Below, piece by piece: positions 63,128 to 64,000 of a stretch of 64,000 nt of DNA. The notes below the pieces were generated by a model, which made no database searches, was not told where the DNA came from, and saw nothing but the letters and a program-made list of their open reading frames with translations. Both the position numbers and the translations under genes were made by a program. How positions within the stretch are numbered: position 1 is the first letter of the stretch; each line of letters starts with the position of its first letter. This DNA comes from Streptomyces canus 299MFChir4.1 (GTDB lineage Bacteria > Actinomycetota > Actinomycetes > Streptomycetales > Streptomycetaceae), in NCBI RefSeq assembly GCF_000383615.1, contig NZ_KB911582.1, forward strand, positions 269,271 through 333,270, read 5' to 3'.

Positions 63128-64000
63128 GTGACTTCCTTCGACACCTCCCCGCAACTCAACGTCTGGCGCGCACTGCTCGCGCTGGCCGTGGTGTTCGTGA
63201 TGCTGGCGACCACCGGCTGGACCGCCCTGCGCAACCAGCGGGAGGCCGGTCCGCTCCAGGCCTCGCTCGAGTCCTGGGCGCACGGCCGCCTCCACGGGCA
63301 CCGGCTGCCCGACCCGGACACCGGCCCCGCCCAGCTCACACGCTTCTTCGCCGCGCTCGGCTCCCAGGAGCGGGTCCGCCTCGCCCAGCGCTACCCGCTC
63401 GCGGTCGGCAACATGAACGGCGCCCCCGTCGCCCTGCGCTACCAGGCCAACCGCCTCGCGCTCCTCCAGGCCCGTGCCGTCGAGCGCACCCGCATGCACG
63501 ACGCCCGGCTCACGCCGGCCGGTCAGCAGGAGGCGGGCCGCCGTATGCACCGCTTCGAGGCGCTGACCGCCCCGGAGCGCCACATCCTCGCCTTCGACCC
63601 CGACGGCTCCGGCCGGGTCGCCGAGGTCTTCGGCGACCTCGGCTCGGCAGAGCGGGTCTCCGTCGTCGTGCCCGGCGTCGACACCGACGTGCTCACCTTC
63701 CAGCGCACGAATCGCAGTTACTCCGCGCCGGTCGGCATGGCCCAGGCCCTCTACCGGGCCGAGCGGAAGGCGAGCCCGGCCACGCGTACGGCGGTGATCG
63801 CCTGGGCGGACTACACGGCACCCGCAGGACTCGGCATCGACTCGGCCACCGCGATGCGCGCCGAGAACGGCGCCGTCCGGCTGAACGCACTGGTGCGGGC
63901 GCTGCCCGGCACCTCGCCCGTCTCCCTGTTCTGCCACAGCTACGGCTCGGTGGTGTGCGGGGTGGCCGCGCACAAGCTGCCCGGCCGGGTGGCCGACATC
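63128..64000 (+). CDS. DUF1023-type alpha/beta hydrolase (3' end outside the window)
   Basis: The first 291 codons of an exported or membrane-attached hydrolase. ALLALAVVFVMLATTGWTA near the N terminus is a membrane segment. The DUF1023 domain follows with VSVVVPGVDTDVLTF, AVIAWADYTAPAGLG and SLFCHSYGSVVCG, where the serine in H-S-Y-G-S is the nucleophile. The frame stays open to the window end. The GTG at 63128 has no ribosome site. Family members are secreted or wall-associated serine hydrolases with unknown substrate. Confidence 0.75.
   Translation, partial: MTSFDTSPQLNVWRALLALAVVFVMLATTGWTALRNQREAGPLQASLESWAHGRLHGHRLPDPDTGPAQLTRFFAALGSQERVRLAQRYPLAVGNMNGAPVALRYQANRLALLQARAVERTRMHDARLTPAGQQEAGRRMHRFEALTAPERHILAFDPDGSGRVAEVFGDLGSAERVSVVVPGVDTDVLTFQRTNRSYSAPVGMAQALYRAERKASPATRTAVIAWADYTAPAGLGIDSATAMRAENGAVRLNALVRALPGTSPVSLFCHSYGSVVCGVAAHKLPGRVADI

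Overview
The window is chromosomal DNA of a Streptomyces-type actinomycete. GC content is very high, codons end strongly in G or C, GTG and TTG starts are frequent, perfect GC-rich hairpins separate genes, and many families are typical of the genus (DUF3052, TerD, GDT1, GT87-PAP2, DUF2277). No phage structural genes, plasmid functions or CRISPR array are visible.

Layout. 1-3 kb: tail of a TPR protein, then a divergent thiolase / cytochrome P450 pair that mirrors the mycobacterial fadA5-cyp125 pair, with two KstR-like sites between them. 2.8-4.7 kb: a deletion scar joining the 3' part of a flavin monooxygenase to the 5' part of a regulator. 4.7-21.4 kb: housekeeping and membrane genes (GT87-PAP2 fusion, MHS transporter, O-methyltransferase, FHA protein, MFS exporter with a winged-helix tail, HAD phosphatase, GDT1 manganese exporter under a yybP-ykoY riboswitch, secreted HNH nuclease, PhoD-like phosphatase, DoxX, DedA), ending in a degenerate repeat tract. 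21.4-23.6 kb: an IS607-type element (serine recombinase tnpA plus tnpB). 23.7-34.9 kb: accessory enzymes and transporters (ketopantoate reductase-like, GNAT, epoxide hydrolase-like, DHFR-like, MFS, YciI, YihY), an orphan zinc-finger-less TnpB-related nuclease and a 2TM SLATT-like protein. 35-37.5 kb: tRNA-Val, a DUF4097 lipoprotein and a coiled-coil protein.

37.6-41.6 kb holds the most novel unit: a five-gene, tightly coupled operon. It starts with a 62-residue precursor-like peptide (acidic leader, Cys plus Ser-rich tail), followed by an unknown protein, two paralogous DUF6895-like proteins sharing a THxxxHLTDWG motif, and a beta-lactamase-fold serine hydrolase. None of the usual peptide-modifying enzymes is present, so this is a candidate RiPP system of unknown chemistry.

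41.6-45.8 kb: a streptogrisin-type protease with a chitin-binding tail, a Tat-exported PhoD, an FmdB-type zinc ribbon and a DedA protein. 45.8-54.7 kb is a Ter (tellurite/stress) locus: HAD phosphatase, a phosphoribosyltransferase fused to a StiP-type domain, a citrate-lyase-like enzyme, three TerD proteins, a TerA-like protein and a TerC-like DUF475 protein. 54.7-58.8 kb: ahpE-type peroxiredoxin, DUF3052 and aceE, in the order also known from mycobacteria. 58.9-64 kb: a potassium channel, an eroded repeat array made of pieces of the neighbouring DUF4190-like gene, a divergent MFS/TetR pair with apparently leaderless starts, and a truncated DUF1023 hydrolase at the edge.
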